A stretch of DNA of 64,000 nt, taken from positions 245,675 to 309,674 of the forward strand of contig VYZB01000380.1 in assembly GCA_013397455.1 (NCBI GenBank), in the 5' to 3' direction. Positions 11,201-25,250 of the stretch are shown piece by piece. The translations under genes were made by a program, and so were the position numbers. Positions within the stretch are counted from its first letter, which is position 1, and the number at the start of each line of letters is the position of its first letter. The notes beneath the pieces are model-generated. The model was not told where the DNA came from, ran no database searches, and saw nothing but the letters and a program-made list of their open reading frames with translations. This DNA is from Crotophaga sulcirostris. Taxonomy: Eukaryota; Chordata; Aves; Cuculiformes; Crotophagidae.

Positions 11201-14200
11201 AACTGGCTTCGTGATCTCTAACCAACTGTGACAGAAATTAGATTCTTTGGATGTATATGTGATTACCAACTGTTAAATTATCAGTTTAAGTAGATAAAGC
11301 TTTTCAGCTGAGAAATAGCTGGGCACATACTCCTTCCACAGTACAATGCAAACTAAATTATCTCAGTATTACATCACCCTCCAACTTACAGCAGGCGAGC
11401 AGTGTACATGCAGCTAATTACAGCTGCTTGGCTGTTAAGCTAGAAACTCATTACACTGCTGTAACTTGATTGATTGTGATGGCCTGTCTGTACCCTTTGT
11501 AATAGCTTTCTTCTGGAGAATCATTTTGAATGCTCTGCAGCCTGCTTGCATGATAGCTGGAGGAACTAAAGTAGCCTAAGACAGGAGCTCTCATGGTTTC
11601 AGGCTGAATTTAGCAGAAATTGTTTGCTCCTATCCCACAACCAGACACAGCAAGTCTGGAGAGTAAAGAATCCTGAAAAGAGGAGGAAAAATGAAAAAAA
11701 TCTGAGAAGTATATAGTTATGAGTTCTTCCTGTTCTTTGTCTCTTTAGACAGATAAAATTATGTAGGAATATTTAAGTCCTAATTAATGGCTTTGTAATC
11801 TGAGTGCAAAGGTTAAAGCCTACCCACACATGCTGCTTCATTGACTGGTTTCCAGTGCCTTTTAAAATATGATACACAACAGGCATGTCTACAGTGATGT
11901 GTAGTTCAGAGGCTCTGAAGATTGGTGCTGCATAAGGTAGCTCAAGAAAAAGAAATAGTTTAAAAGTGTCAGCAAAATGCTGTGCAAGAGTGAATTTCCA
12001 CGGCTGAGATACAAGATTTCTTAGATCTGGCTCAGTGCTGTGCAGGTATTATGTTTGCAGGCCATAAGGTTCTCTATTTGTGATAAAGAACTGTGATTTG
12101 CTGTACAGGTGCATAGCTCATGAGAGCTAACTTGGGGGACTCGTTCTCTTGTGGAGTTTATTCCTGTCAGATAATTATCAGAGAAGGGCTCACAGAAATT
12201 CTGGAAATCGACACTGCTCGATTCATAAATGCAGCAGCTTCCAGTACTCTGCTGTAAGCCAGATTTAATTTAATTAGCTTGCACCAGCTGGCTACAGGAG
12301 TCAATGGGGAATGCCAACAGGGAATAGTTGGAGGAGCAGTCTCCCCAGCTGGTCTCCCCTCACTTGATCAAGTAGCTGCCAGTGCTAGAACTAGGCTGGA
12401 CTCAACTGCACTGATTTTTAAGGATATATTGTAGAAATCCTTCAAAGAGAGCTTCTAGATATGCCTGCGTCCTTACCTCTCATAAGCAGCCTATAAGGAT
12501 GGAAATGGAGAAAAAGACTTGCTGCTTTTTTAATTATCTATTTGTTTTGCCTTTTTAAATTAATTTTTAGAACTTTTTGAGATAATTTGAGGTAATTTTA
12601 CCTCAGATTGGAAAGCTTTGACACCACTGATTCCCATAGTACTTTTTACTTTGCACCTCAGAAGTGAATGAAAAGAACTTTCTCTTGAACAATTTGAATT
12701 ACAGGTTCACTCTGAAGAACTACAAAGCTGACGGTAGATAATGTTTGGAAAAGGAGTGGGAACACAAAGAAAGAAAAAAAGCAGTTGAAAGCATGAACTG
12801 CTCATGATGAATAGGGCATCCCTAATCTGCATTGATTTTACATGGTATTATTTCCTCACATTAAAAATGAGTAGGTTTAAATAATTTCCTGGACATAGTC
12901 TTAAGAACGAACTAGCCTAAAATGAGGAGTAACATGTGAAACAGCAACTCAATACCACAGAGTTAACTTAGTGATGTACCTGTGTCAGTACATTCTGCAC
13001 CAAATGATAAACATAGAAGCAGTATTAATTATGATGGACACAACACTGCACCAATATGCTTGGTTCCCAAAGGAGGTCCTTTATGTCTTTATACAATAAG
13101 TCCTCTGTTAAACGTATTTATTTTGTGTGTCCAAACTGGCACAGCTTAGATTCTGAAGGGGCCCCAGAATTCTAATGTAAAGTTTCCTCCACTGAATTGG
13201 GATTTTAGATAATCTTTGGCATTTAGTGTGAGAGTTTATCAGTTTGTTTCTTTATACAGCATGAATCAGGTAGAAGATTGTATATGAGATTGTATGTGTT
13301 AACCAGTGGCTGAAGAAATTTCTGGACTGCAGAAACTCCCCAGATAAAGAGTATCTACTGAATAAGTCCTGCGTCAGGCTTGAAATCTTTCTGGTTAGAA
13401 CATTCTGGTTCAAATTTGCTCTGGTTAGACAACTAGAATAGCTGGTGGAAGGTTTCTAGCTAAAAGAAAGTACTGAGGCAGAATACAGGAAGATAAGTCT
13501 TGAAGCAAAAGCAAGTTTTTTCAAGATCATTACAGACTGTGTCAGTTTTTAGTACAAAATACTGATGTTCTGATGTAATGGTCATAAGCACTGAAGGTGA
13601 TTAAATATTTTCTGCAGGGCTTATAAATAGATGCTATCAGCTGAAATTTGTAGCACTCAGTACATGATTATTCTGCCACCAGACTTCCCTAATCGGCTCT
13701 GCTGTCCAATGCCAGCTTGAGCACAGGATGCAGTAATACCTCTTTTGAGAACAGGGAAGCCAGTGGATCATGAGTCCCAGATTCATGAGATAAGGTTCAT
13801 TTTCTCTTGCAGCTGTGGCAAGGAAAAGGAGAAGAGGTATTTATCATTTCTGCAAGACTTGGTAATACAGACGGCCCAAAACCAGACCAAAGTGTTTTGT
13901 AAGATGTTTTATAACATGCTGAATATTTATTTCAACTGGCGTTTTTTATTAAATAAGTCATTGTCCTTAAAATTTTAAGCTCTAAAAAAACGTTGATTCA
14001 TATGTCTTTTCAAAATAGTTCTTTTGGCTGGAGTATGTTGTGAAATAATAATGTATTATTTTTCTCATATTTTTCTTCCAGCCATCTGAATTATTTTTTT
14101 CAGGCAGGTGATAAAAAAAAAAATCTATTTCTTTGGAGGGGAACACCCCCTTTAATTGCCCCCTCCTTTTATTACAGTGCCAGGTTTTCAGTGTCTCAAA

Positions 14201-17200
14201 CTGCGACTCAAGCTTATAAAGAGTTCACATCCTAGGTCTTTTGGTGAGGTGCTTCTCTGGAATAAGTCAGTGTTGTTCCATAGGTAAGTTCCTGTTGATC
14301 TCCTGTAGCACTGAGGAGTGTGATCTTCTTAATTGTTGTTGTCAGAAGCCAGCAGTTCTATCAAAGCCAGCAAAGTTTCATTGATTGATTGGTTTAAATA
14401 AGAAGCAAATCTGGCTATTCTGTGATCATTACTTGTTGACAAAGTAATGGGATGTGAGAACTTCAAATAGGAGCCAGAATATAACTACAGTCCATCTCAC
14501 TGAGCAATTTTGTAACCTCTCTAGTTCAGGGAATGTTGTCCTAGAAAAAATGATTTAAAAGAAAAGATAAAGCTAGCTGTGTATCAAATAAAAATTTAAA
14601 TAGCATTACTGGACTTGGAGTTATTACTGGCTTCATCAAAGCTGGAAGCAAGGTGTTGCAAAAGAACCACTTAATTTTTTAATTTATTTCTTTCTCAGAT
14701 AGTTGTCCAAGTCAGCATCTCTGTATCATCTTTCAGGGCTATTAAAACAGGGTGGATACATTGATAGGGATGTGTTTTATTTTATCATGTGAACCAGAAT
14801 TTCATCTAATTATGCAATTAACTGTGTAATCTCTCTAGAACTATTTGGTATGTGGTAATGACATCACATCAACTCACTAGCAATTGAATTGTTCTCTCCC
14901 TACCACTTATACTATCTAATTGTTTTGTTCTAAGACAATAATAAATAAGAGAATAGGAGGAAGTCTTTTTACGGAGAACAGAGTGATGTGGAAATTTTGG
15001 GCTTCTCCCTCAGTCAAAAATGACTGATTTTGGAAAGACTTTTTTCAGGAGTTGAAACTCTCATACTGTCAACATTGCAATGCTTCTGCTGCCAAAGGAA
15101 AGATACTAATGCCTTGAAATCTGTAAGAGTATTCATCCACTGTCTACACTTGGAAAAAGCTCAGATACATCCTTCAGAACTTTTTGAGCTGTGGAAGTTC
15201 TCATGCATTACTTGCAGGAATTGTTATAAAAAGGCTTTACCTTATCACTTCCTAAGACAATTAAGTCACGAGAATAATGTGGTAATGTGGACATTAATGA
15301 GAATTCCCTGTATTGCTTTCTTGTGTGATTTTTTTTTTTTTTTTTTGTCACTGTTTTCCTGACTTCTTAAAGCTCAGGTGCTGGAACCACCTTTTTCATG
15401 TTTTAACTACTTTTTCCAGTCTCTGTAGCTGCAGGCAAAAGTCTGGAAACACAAATACCCCGAACTTTTCAACGCCAGAAATTAAATAAAAAGCATTGGA
15501 AATCAATTATTGTTTTAAAATCTAGTAGTTTAAAATTTTACTTGTGACTGACTCATGACTTGTAACTCAGTGTGGTTGTCAAACTTGTACCTGACCTCCA
15601 GCCCCAAAAGGTGCTTGTTTAGAGTTTTCAATGTTTGATAAAATACTGTGTTTCACTAAGGTATTCATGTGAAAAGTTTGATGTATTCCTGTATGAAAAC
15701 ATTTAACATTTTATTTGTGAAGAAGAGAATGTTTTAGTGTAGGACTAGAGATTTGGCAAATATCCAAAGAGCTTGCTTTCATGGTATTTATGTAAAACCT
15801 AATCAACAGCAAAAAATCAGTTGTTATTAGTGAAGGAGCACTTCAATGCAATGACCTAGCATGCTAATTTGAGGAGATTAGAAATTCATATTCTAGTTTA
15901 GGCTCTGAAAAAATCAGCTAATGCAATGCATTGTGACCGAGTGAAATAATAGCTGGTAATTTACATCCTTGGTTCCTGTCAGCAGTTTCATTTGAGTTGA
16001 ATAGGTATAATTGTGTGTCCTCAAAGAGATTGCACTAGACCTAGTTATGATGTAGTCTAACCTTCCAAATACTTTATTAAGCACAACAGTTTCCTGCTAC
16101 AGATAAAAATACTCCAGTCTTTAGTTGTATTTACATTCTGCTAATATAAAGTAACTTAATTTTAAAAAACATGTTGTTTGTGGTCTTCAAAGTTGAGTTG
16201 ATTGAAGTTATCCTATTACAATAGTGTCCATGTAAATATAATCTTTAGCTGGGTCAAATTTAAGATAAAAAAGGCACATTTCAAAAGGCCACTGAATGCT
16301 AGTGATGCCACCATGTTACCACACTTACTAGATTTTGAAAGCAAGGATTTTCTGATTGTTTAACAGTGGAGAGTAGTCACAAGGAGAAAGTGTGGGAGGT
16401 TTTCAAGCCTAAGTAATTTTATAGAAAATGAAGTGATAGTAGTTACTGCCGTTAGCTATATGACTCAGTAGTAACTCAGAGAAAAATTGTTTATACTTGG
16501 CAGAACTAAGTACTAAACAACCTCCATAATCTCATATTTGCTAGCATACATAATTTTCCATTAAAAAGGAACTAAAATGTACTTATGGTGATCTTACACA
16601 TTTGAAGATAAGTGCAAGAGGTACTTTGTCTAGTTTGGATGTTTTGGAGTGTTTTTCTGCCAAATTTTAAAAAATAATCATAATCAGACCTAGATCTTTC
16701 TTGCTTGAAGCTTCAGACAGTATTTATTACAGTCTAGCTTTATTTTGACAAAAAAACAGCAGGAAATTGAGGATTTAATTGTGTATGTAATGTTAAAATT
16801 TGGAAATATTTTTGTTTGAGGTTCTGTAGCTGAAGAGCCAACATTTATTATTCTGCTTTTATTTTTATAACTCCCGAGAAATTTGGCTAAGATATTGAAA
16901 CTTAGATTTTCTCTGTGCTTTAATTTTTTCTAAATAGATTTGACATCTCTCATGTTTTATACCTAATACTTACCATGTTATCTCCAAAAGCTAATGCTCC
17001 AAATTAGAGATTAGGAAAATAGTTAGTTTCTATATAGCACAAATATTAACATGTATGCATACATGCATTGAAATAAAAAGTGTTTGTATGCTTCCAGGCT
17101 TGCTAGTATTTCCTAAATCCACAAGATACTTACAGCCAGAACAATTTGAATCTTTAGCTATTGGTACTTCTTTTAATACACAACTGTTCTTGTTTAGGCT

Positions 17201-19242
17201 TTCAAAAATTTGTTCAATAACAATTTTGTTATAAGCAGGCCCTACTGAGTCCTGACCACTTCTGAACACTTATTAGTCATCCTTTCAGAGGGATGAGTGT
17301 GTTTTAAGAGATTCCTCTGGCTTTTTTCAAAATGCGTTACTAACTTCTAGTTTGGACTTGCTGTTCTGAATCCCTTGGTGGTTTGTGAAAATATGCATCG
17401 TAAAGCTGGTCTTTTTCTGCCCAAAGTAATGGTTTTGTACAGCGTGCTGTGGAATTTTTTTCAGTCTTGTATTTCTCCATACTAAAATTCAAGATTGTAA
17501 AATGTTAGATTACAAATAGTCCCATAGAATCATGTTCTCTTATTTCAGAAGCAGTGGCCTAATTTATGAAATATTTCTGACTATGTTAAATTTATTAGCC
17601 TAAATGGGACAAAATAATCTAGTGGTCACATGTGCTGAACGCTCCTCAAGGAACTCTCCATTACTTTGGTTTAGAAATGGTGTTTGAAACAGTTTGGCAA
17701 CAAAACTTTTTACACTCTTTGTGGAATTGCCTGCTCTTATTGAAAATATATTGAATTTATTGTATTTTCAAGTATTTAAAACCTTATTTTTACAAGAGCT
17801 AAATGAAGGAGTGGAGTAGTGAAAGGAGAGTGAGAAATACATTTCTTTATTGTAGCTATCTGTCAATTACTTAGTAATTTGAATTAATGATAGCACAGTA
17901 TGTCCTTGCATACAGTTGGTATATTAACCCACATCCCTAGAATCCTAAAAATGACCTAAAAAATATTTAGTGTTCTATATCATTGCAAAAATTCTTGATC
18001 ATCTTTTCATTCAATGTACCCTTATTAAGGGATATACAATCTCTCTCTGAAATCATGCCATAAGAACAATGTTTCTTTCAGTCGTTTGGATCTTCCAGTA
18101 CTGGCTAAAAGTAAGAATTGTAGAAGCATATGAAAATATTCAAATTGTGGTTAATGGATTGTGTTTTGCTTTGTACAATCATATTGTTATTGTACTGTGT
18201 GCAAATGTGTTACTTGATATAGAGCTATTTTTCTAAATGTCAAGATGTGGCTAGTAAATAACCTTAAAAATTCATTTCATGGTTACTATAATAAATAAGT
18301 TTCAATGGAATAATACAGTCTGGTGAGGAGACACAGCTTTTGAGCACACTGTGCATTTTTGCTGGGGCATTCCTACTAGCTCTCTAACATAGCCAAAAAA
18401 ATTGTTATGTATTTTTAAGTCACTTGACGGAGAAAAAAAAGTCTGATAGTATTTCATAATACTCCATTCGAATCTTATGCATAATTTGTCAGTCCCATAT
18501 TGAGACAAGATTTGCTGTGCTTGTTTGACAGAGCAACTCAGGATACTTGTACAAAGATAGATCCAGTCTTGTAAGGGTGTTTGCATAGCATGTATTGAAA
18601 ATAACTCCAGGTATACATCAAACTGTAGTAGCTTTACCAAAAACTGAATTTTCCAAGTTGCTGAGCTTAGCAGACATGTATAATACTGCCAGATTTCTGC
18701 CCTCCTATAAAATAATTATAATACTTTGTTTTAAAACTAGTATATTAATAAGCAATTACTTTGTTTTGAGGGTGATTATGAAAAGCATCAATTAACGTAA
18801 ATTCACCAAAATATCTGCTTGTTATTCCCTCTCCCTTTGCCCTGACTATCAGGCTTATAGTATATTCTTCTTCCTTCTGTCATTGACACAGTTCTCCATG
18901 TTTAACTATATTCCTCCCCACTTCCCTGGTTTCCTTCTGCTTCCTATGCTTGCATTTTATTGTTTTTAATAACCAGAGGTTTCCACTTTGTGTGCCTCTC
19001 CTATTTACTTGTTAATGCTATAATTCAGTCTTAGTTTTGCAAGCTGTCTTTCATTCTGTGTGAAATAAATTCATTGATGTAATTAAGCTAGACAGATAAT
19101 ATCCTTTTTATTGGCCTACTAGATAATGTTGATGTTTGATGGTGATACCATTTTGCATTTAATAGGTAATCTAAGTAAATGGGATATATTTGTATAACCT
19201 TTAAATAAAAAAGTCTCAATATATTATATATATTTGAGCTAG
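8206..19242. other. RSPO2: Long intronic stretch without recognised genes
   Basis: About 11 kb of AT-rich intron without convincing genes or young repeats. It includes a GATA-type stretch near 8307-8325, a tandem GATTTAATAA motif at 9041-9078, an 18-base T run at 15329-15346, and two segments (11380-11600, 12180-12330) with dense TAAT and CAGCTG words that could be conserved non-coding DNA. Open frames such as 15030-15362 plus and 18302-18640 minus have no recognisable content. Confidence 0.5.
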
Positions 19243-19766
19243 CAATGTGCCATTACAGCAAAGGCTGCTACTGGTGTCCTAGGCTGCATTAGAAGGAGCG
19301 TTGCCAGCAGATGCAGGGAGATTCTTCCACTCTATTCAGCACAGGGGAAGCTACACCTGGAATACTGTGTCCACCTCTGGGCTGCTCAGTACAAGAGAGA
19401 CATGGACATACTGGAGAGAGTCCAACAAAAGGCCACGAAGATGATTAAAGGGACTGGAGAATCTCTTCTATGAGGAAAAGCTGAGACAGCTGGGGCTGAT
19501 TAGTTTGGAAAAGAGAAGGCTCAGGGATCTTACTAATGTGTATAAATAATTGAAGGGAGAGTGAGAAGAAGAAGAGGCCAGTCTCTTTTCAGTGGTGCCC
19601 AGGGACAAGACAAGAGGCAATGGGTACAAATTGAAGCAAAGGAGGTTCCCTCTGAATATCAGGAAACACTTTTTTACTGTGAAGGTCACCAAGCTCTGGC
19701 ACAGGTTGTCCAGGGAGGCAGTGGAGTCTCACCTTGGAGATATTCAACAGCTGCCTGGCCATAGCA
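19243..19766 (+). mobile_element. CR1 LINE fragment, plus strand, 3'-truncated
   Basis: This is a CR1 reverse-transcriptase C-terminal region in + orientation: GGCTGCATTAGAAGGAGCGTTGCCAGCAG, then the CACCTGGAATACTGTGTCCACC, GGGCTGATTAGTTTGGAAAAGAG, GGGACAAGACAAGAGGCAATGG, TTGTCCAGGGAGGCAGTGGAG and CACCTTGGAGATATTCAA parts in the usual CR1 order. The open frame at 19592-19777 contains [18 protein letters not shown]. The family differs from the one at 58.5 kb. The copy stops shortly after the GATATTCAA motif and lacks the usual 3' UTR and tandem tail, so it was truncated or deleted at its 3' end. Confidence 0.9.
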
Positions 19767-20060
19767 GGAAGAAGTAGGAAGTCCATGTTTTTATTATTGA
19801 TTATGTGGTCCTCCATTAATAAAACAAGTGTTGCAATATGTGGCTTGATACTATGAGGTCTAGAGCACCTAATGTTTTAGTCTAGATATGGGCATTGCTG
19901 TACTGGGGAAGGGCAATTTATATGGTTGGATGAGTGATGGGAGGACGTACCCTTCACTGGAACATTGACAGCAATAGTGTAGAGTATTTCTGAAACCTGT
20001 GGAATGCTGGAAAGAAAAATTTAGTAAGAGCTAAGATACAGTAACACCAGCAAAATAGCT

Positions 20061-20232
20061 GCAGCTTAGTTGATGTATCTGAAGGTAAAATATCAATCTT
20101 TGTTACACTGTGGATACTCTTTCCTTACAGCTGAGACACTGGCACTTTTTTGTCTCTTTTTTACTATCCTAAATTACAACCTCCATTTTACAGTCACTCT
20201 ATCAGTCTCTGTCTTTCTGCTACAATAATAAG
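20061..20232 (+). repeat. Long inverted repeat, left arm (172 bp)
   Basis: The left arm runs from GCAGCTTAGTTGATG to CTACAATAATAAG. Its reverse complement recurs at 20461-20633 with, by my reading, one substitution (CCATTTTAC against CCTTTTTAC) and one A/T-run length change. The similarity ends abruptly at both edges. It resembles no CR1 or LTR sequence I know. Confidence 0.95.
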
Positions 20233-20460
20233 AATATAATAATCAATGTAATAGGTGACTGTAGAACCTAAAAAGATTCCTTGTCACTTGAAATGTCAAT
20301 ATTAATGCCTGAAACCCATTAACCACTTGTACTTTGATTTCTGAGTCACCCTACATCTTAATCTCCTCAAAATAACATTTACAACTGAAAGTTTGCAGTT
20401 TTGATGGTTGAGGTGGGGGGCATTGACAGGAAGCACTGTGCTTAAAGTTATCTTAAAATG
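20233..20460. other. Spacer between the inverted repeat arms
   Basis: A 228-bp AT-rich spacer with no internal gene. It would form the loop of a hairpin if the region is transcribed within the RSPO2 pre-mRNA. Confidence 0.8.
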
Positions 20461-20633
20461 CTTATTATTGTAGCAGAAAGACAGAGACTGATAGAGTGAC
20501 TGTAAAAAGGAGGTTGTAATTTAGGATAGTAAAAAAGAGACAAAAAAAGTGCCAGTGTCTCAGCTGTAAGGAAAGAGTATCCACAGTGTAACAAAGATTG
20601 ATATTTTACCTTCAGATACATCAACTAAGCTGC
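20461..20633 (-). repeat. Long inverted repeat, right arm (173 bp)
   Basis: Reverse-complement copy of 20061-20232, from CTTATTATTGTAGC to CAACTAAGCTGC. The two arms are about 98-99% identical, which means a recent duplication or gene-conversion between arms. No clear target-site duplication flanks the pair, so a simple DNA transposon with terminal inverted repeats is not well supported. Confidence 0.95.
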
Positions 20634-22539
20634 AAAAAAAATTGCTTAGTCTTCTGTGTGTAGTTTCTTACTGCAAAAGGCCCAAATGATTTGGCTGCAT
20701 TATATTCAACTGCACAACAAAATGTTATAATTTGAATTAGCACAATAGTTGGCTGAATAAGCGTGCCTCAACACAGAATATTAACATATACCTTTCACTT
20801 TTCTGACCTCATTTATGCACAGGAAAAAATAATTTTCTGTTTCCTTTCCCAAAGATGATAGAGCTCTTCAGCGTGTTGTCTGATGTAGTTACCTTATCAG
20901 AGGAAATCTTAACCAGTCATTTTATCAGACATTAGTGTCTCTGCATGCTTTGATCTTTTCTAACTATCATTCTGGGCCAGTCTTTGAAAACTGTGAGTAA
21001 ATGGAAGCCTCATGCAAAAAATATGAAATTACTTTCTATAGTAGGAAACCTAGGATAACTGAAATGCAGGCATTATATGTCTGATTTGTAGAGCATTTAA
21101 ATTAGAGGTGGAGTGATGCACACATCAGTTACCAGTTTTTCAGTTGGCAATCTCCATATGACTACATGATGCTGAAGGCTTGCATGGTAAAAGTAGATTC
21201 ATGTCCTGTCATGTCAGGAATGAACCTGATGTGCAGGGTCACCATTATTTTAGCATGAAAGTAATGTTATGGTCAGCTATAACTTCACTCTTTTCTCCAC
21301 TCTCTATTAGTTTCGTCTCATACAGCAGTTCAGATTTTCCTTTATTTTTTTCTCGTCTCTTGTGTCTCGGGCAGTACCTTTGCGACATGCAGGTTCAGTG
21401 CCTGCCTTTTTCCCTTGATAAGCCTAGATTTCATGCATTTTGAGTGTTGTGCAAATTTTGCTGTCCCTTCTGTACAAAAGAAGTTTGATCCGTTCTATTA
21501 TCAGCTGAAAAAGTGTAAGCCAAAATGTTACATGATCCTAACTAGTTTTGCAGGATCATGAGGCGACAAAGAAGTTACTAAGTGGCAGAAGGGTAGACAG
21601 TGGGGCTTCACTTGCTTACTTACAAGGATTCTTATCAGAAAATACATTCCCCAGCAAAAACCTGTTGGAAACCCTTACATGGTAAGTACCTCCATATGAC
21701 CATTCGTGAACATGTTCTTCTCTTACACTGTTACTGACATGTTAACGTTTGGCTGCTGTTACAACAGCGGTTTTGGTGGATCCTTGGTTGACCCAGAGCA
21801 GCTGCTTTCATGTTTTTGTATTCTGATATTTTTGTGTTCTGATGCTACCAGCTGACTAAATCAGCCTCTAACATTATGCAAACAGGCATTTAAGGATTTG
21901 TGAAATTTGAGGGTCTGCATGTTTGAGGGTCAAGACTTATGACCAGCATGGAATAAGCAAAATTCTGCTAACAATAGTAATGTATCTGATCTGTTGTTTG
22001 AAAGATCAGTTATGTTCCCAAGCAGGAATACTTGCATGTAAGAAGAGAATAAATCAGTTTTTCAAAGATGACAATATTTTCACTACCCGATGAAATTTCT
22101 GAACAGAATCACTTATCAAAACAATGTTTTTGAGAAATAATGAGATCAAGCCAGTTAAGTTCCTCATTATGTAAAATATGGATTGAAATCAATCCCATCT
22201 ATTATGATTTAGAAAAGAAACTGTCTTCCCATTTTTTTAACATACTGTATTGTTCAGTGTAAGTTTTAGCTTCTGTTCTTGGCCTATTCTTAGATCTGCA
22301 GCCCATTATAGTGGCGCCTGTTAGAGCAAATACTGTGAAAGTTTTGCCAGTTTTTCTATGATAAACCATGTTTTCCAGGGTTTCATTCTTGATCATAAAA
22401 ATTCCCTCACAGTTGAGACTTGGCATGGGAAGTCTTGATTCACAAGTATTCTGTCTGTATATTTATACAGATTTTCAAAAATAAATCAGTCATCTAATTT
22501 ATTAAGTCAGGAGTATTTCAAAATAATGTATTGTTTAAA
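20634..22539. other. RSPO2: Intronic sequence without recognised features
   Basis: AT-rich intron. Short frames (21180-21443 plus, 22202-22426 minus) have no recognisable domain. Confidence 0.45.
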
Positions 22540-22612
22540 GGTCACAGAATTGTATTCGTTGGAAACAAATAATATTATGATCACTTAATCTAAATAGACA
22601 CATTTCCTGAGA
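22540..22612 (-). mobile_element. Possible ancient CR1 terminal fragment
   Basis: GGTCACAGAATTGTATTCGTTGG followed by ATTATGATCACTTAATCTAAAT resembles the degraded CR1 end (CACAGAATxxTTxGGTTGG ... GATCATCTAATCCAA). The match is short and the call is tentative. Confidence 0.35.
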
Positions 22613-25250
22613 ATGAGTAGTTGCTTTGCTGCTCTTACTTCGCAAATCACTCTTAAATGTTTCTGTGTATTTTGTCTGTTGGTTGATCCATACAGGAACT
22701 GGTAAGTAGTTTTAGATGGTGACATTGTTTTCAGTATTCTAGAAATATTCAAATGGCAAAGGTATTTTCTTTTGAAAAGCTAACTGAGTATCAATGAAAA
22801 TTCAATTGTATAAATAACTCTTTAACTTATGATATGATGTTGTTGTTACGTCCTAATGTGCATTTTAAAACTTATTTTTTTGATATGGCATGCTTATTTG
22901 TAAGTGGCAGGATATTTCCATTCAGTTATTTAGATGTAAATAACTATTATTGCATGTTGTGAATGTTCATCGTGGAGGTAGGAGAGTTCATCTGCTATGT
23001 CACTCTTCCCTAGGATGTTTCCATACTTCTGATAGAGACAAACTATAACATGGGCAATTTCTATCTACTAATCCATATAATTGTGCAGATTTTATTCATC
23101 TGCATAGATAGGCAAACGAGAGAGAAGTGCTTATTCTGTGTTACAAACATTTATTTTTGGCTGCATATTAGTACTTTGTTTCCTATTGAGGGGAAAGGGC
23201 TATTATCTTGTTTATTTACACAGAAATTAGCAGCAATGGAAATCACATGCCTGAAGCCTGTATGTGTGGAAAGAAGTTTAAATAAGAATAAAAGGACAAC
23301 ATTAGGAAGTAAGTAGTTATTTGGCTACACAGAAGGAGACTGAAAGATGGTAAGCATAATTGGAAGGAGAGTAAATTCAAACAGGATTTTGAAAGTAATC
23401 TCCTGAAGCCAGAAAACGTGAAGAAGAGAATGTTACCTTCCAGTCTGAGTCAGAGAGAAGGAAAGTAGCTGTAACAGTGGATTAATTGTCTCAGTAAAGA
23501 AAATAAACACTTCAGTGGATATTTGTAACTAATTTGATAAGTTTGTCACACCCTAAATGATCCAGTTACCACCCACTATTAATCTTAAGGACCAGTTTAA
23601 ATCAACACATGGAACAGATTGTGATAAAGGCACTGGCCAAGAAGAGAGTAGTTGCAGACATGATGAAATAATTAGCATTCAGTAGAGATCAACTATACTT
23701 CAGTGTGAGAAGCTAATAATCACTTAGCTGAGCTTGGTTCAAGTAAATACTTCCTTCCAGCGTCAAAAACAGTATCAGTCCAGTCTGAGTATGTAGGCAA
23801 AGTTATACACATGTATGTCTGGTTTTCAGGTCCACTTATTCCAGTCCAGGAGCTTATCATGTATACATCTAAAATCAGACTGTAAAAATTGTTCAGTTTG
23901 AAAAACGGCTGCTAATTTGAAATTAGTGAAATCTTAAGGGTTCTGAGAAATGTTTCTTTCATCAAGTCTTGATCTTCTTCAAAGAATGTACAGGCAGGAG
24001 TGTACTATTCTTGGGAGAAATACTAGTTGGCACAAGTCTGAAACATGCTGGGAAACCTACTAGTGTTTCAGTACTGCATTCAAGCCTTTGCTCTGGCTCT
24101 TTTTATTTTATTTATAAGTTGTGGCCCTTGCAGCTGGCCACCAGTTTAGAAAGAAGTGCTGTTTGTACTGCTCCACCCACTGTACTGTACTGCAGGATGG
24201 GCTCTCTGTGATTGCCTGCTTCAGTATGTACTGGTGGAAATACCACTGGTCCACAAAGAGTTATTAGCACCAGGTGTTTATAAGCAAAAAATAGATCTTG
24301 AACAATTTCAGTTACGCAATGTCTTTAAGCGAATACTGTCACAAAATTAATGAAGCCAAGATCTCATATCCATCAGAAACTCACTCAAAGTGGTCATAAG
24401 AATGTGATGATGTGGAGCAGGAATAGCATATACATTTATATTTTTCATATGGTTAATTAAACCCATGGAATCATTCTTTACATACTAAAGTTTTATTGGT
24501 ATTAGAATAAAGATTTCTTTTTTCAAAAAAATTAACTGATAATTATTTCTCTCTGGGCTTCTAATCAACAGGCTTTGATGTACATCTGTTTTGTAAGTTC
24601 ATCTGTAACTTCCAGTCAGGAAAAGCCTTTTATGACAAGTAGTCTTTAAGCTACATGCTGTGTTTATTTCGTATATTCTTTCCTTTTCTTCTGACGAAAG
24701 CATTCACACGTTTTTCTTCACCTTTATCAGTGAATATATACTTGAAAACATTTTATGTAGGAAAAAACCTTAGTTTTCAATCTAGTTTATGCTGGTTGTT
24801 TAAACTGATCACGTCTTTGTTGCAGATGTATGTCAGAATAAAGAAACAACTTAATTTGTCCACTCCATGTGTATTATTAGACCACGTTATGCTCCTTGTA
24901 CCATGTGATACCAAGGCTGTATCCAGCTGCTGCCTGTATGTGGAGGGAAGACAGCCCCCTGTGGTGCTGAGAGCATCTGCAGCAATAGACTGGCATAACA
25001 GAGATGGTGTAGACCATTCATTCCTCTAGCAAATCAATGTCTCTTACCTCTGGGAGGGGAAAAAGGGTATTTTTTGTTGTTGTTCTTCAGGTAGACGCTA
25101 AATATGGAAAATACATTGTTTTAAATACAACATGTTTAAACACCGATGCTGTTAGGGTTGAAATACGTATTCTATATTTAGTCTTTTAAGGACATGAAAA
25201 AGTTCATATGGATAAATTTATTGTTGAGGGTTTATTTCAGTTTAGTAATT
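22613..25250. other. RSPO2: Intronic sequence without recognised features
   Basis: AT-rich intron. Frames at 23050-23316, 23969-24211 and 24655-25029 are unsupported by any motif. Confidence 0.45.

Noticed and set aside
20061..20633. Interpretation of the inverted repeat as a MITE or DNA transposon
   Set aside because: I find no matching target-site duplication at the outer ends, no known terminal motif and no other copy in the window. Kept as an inverted duplication.
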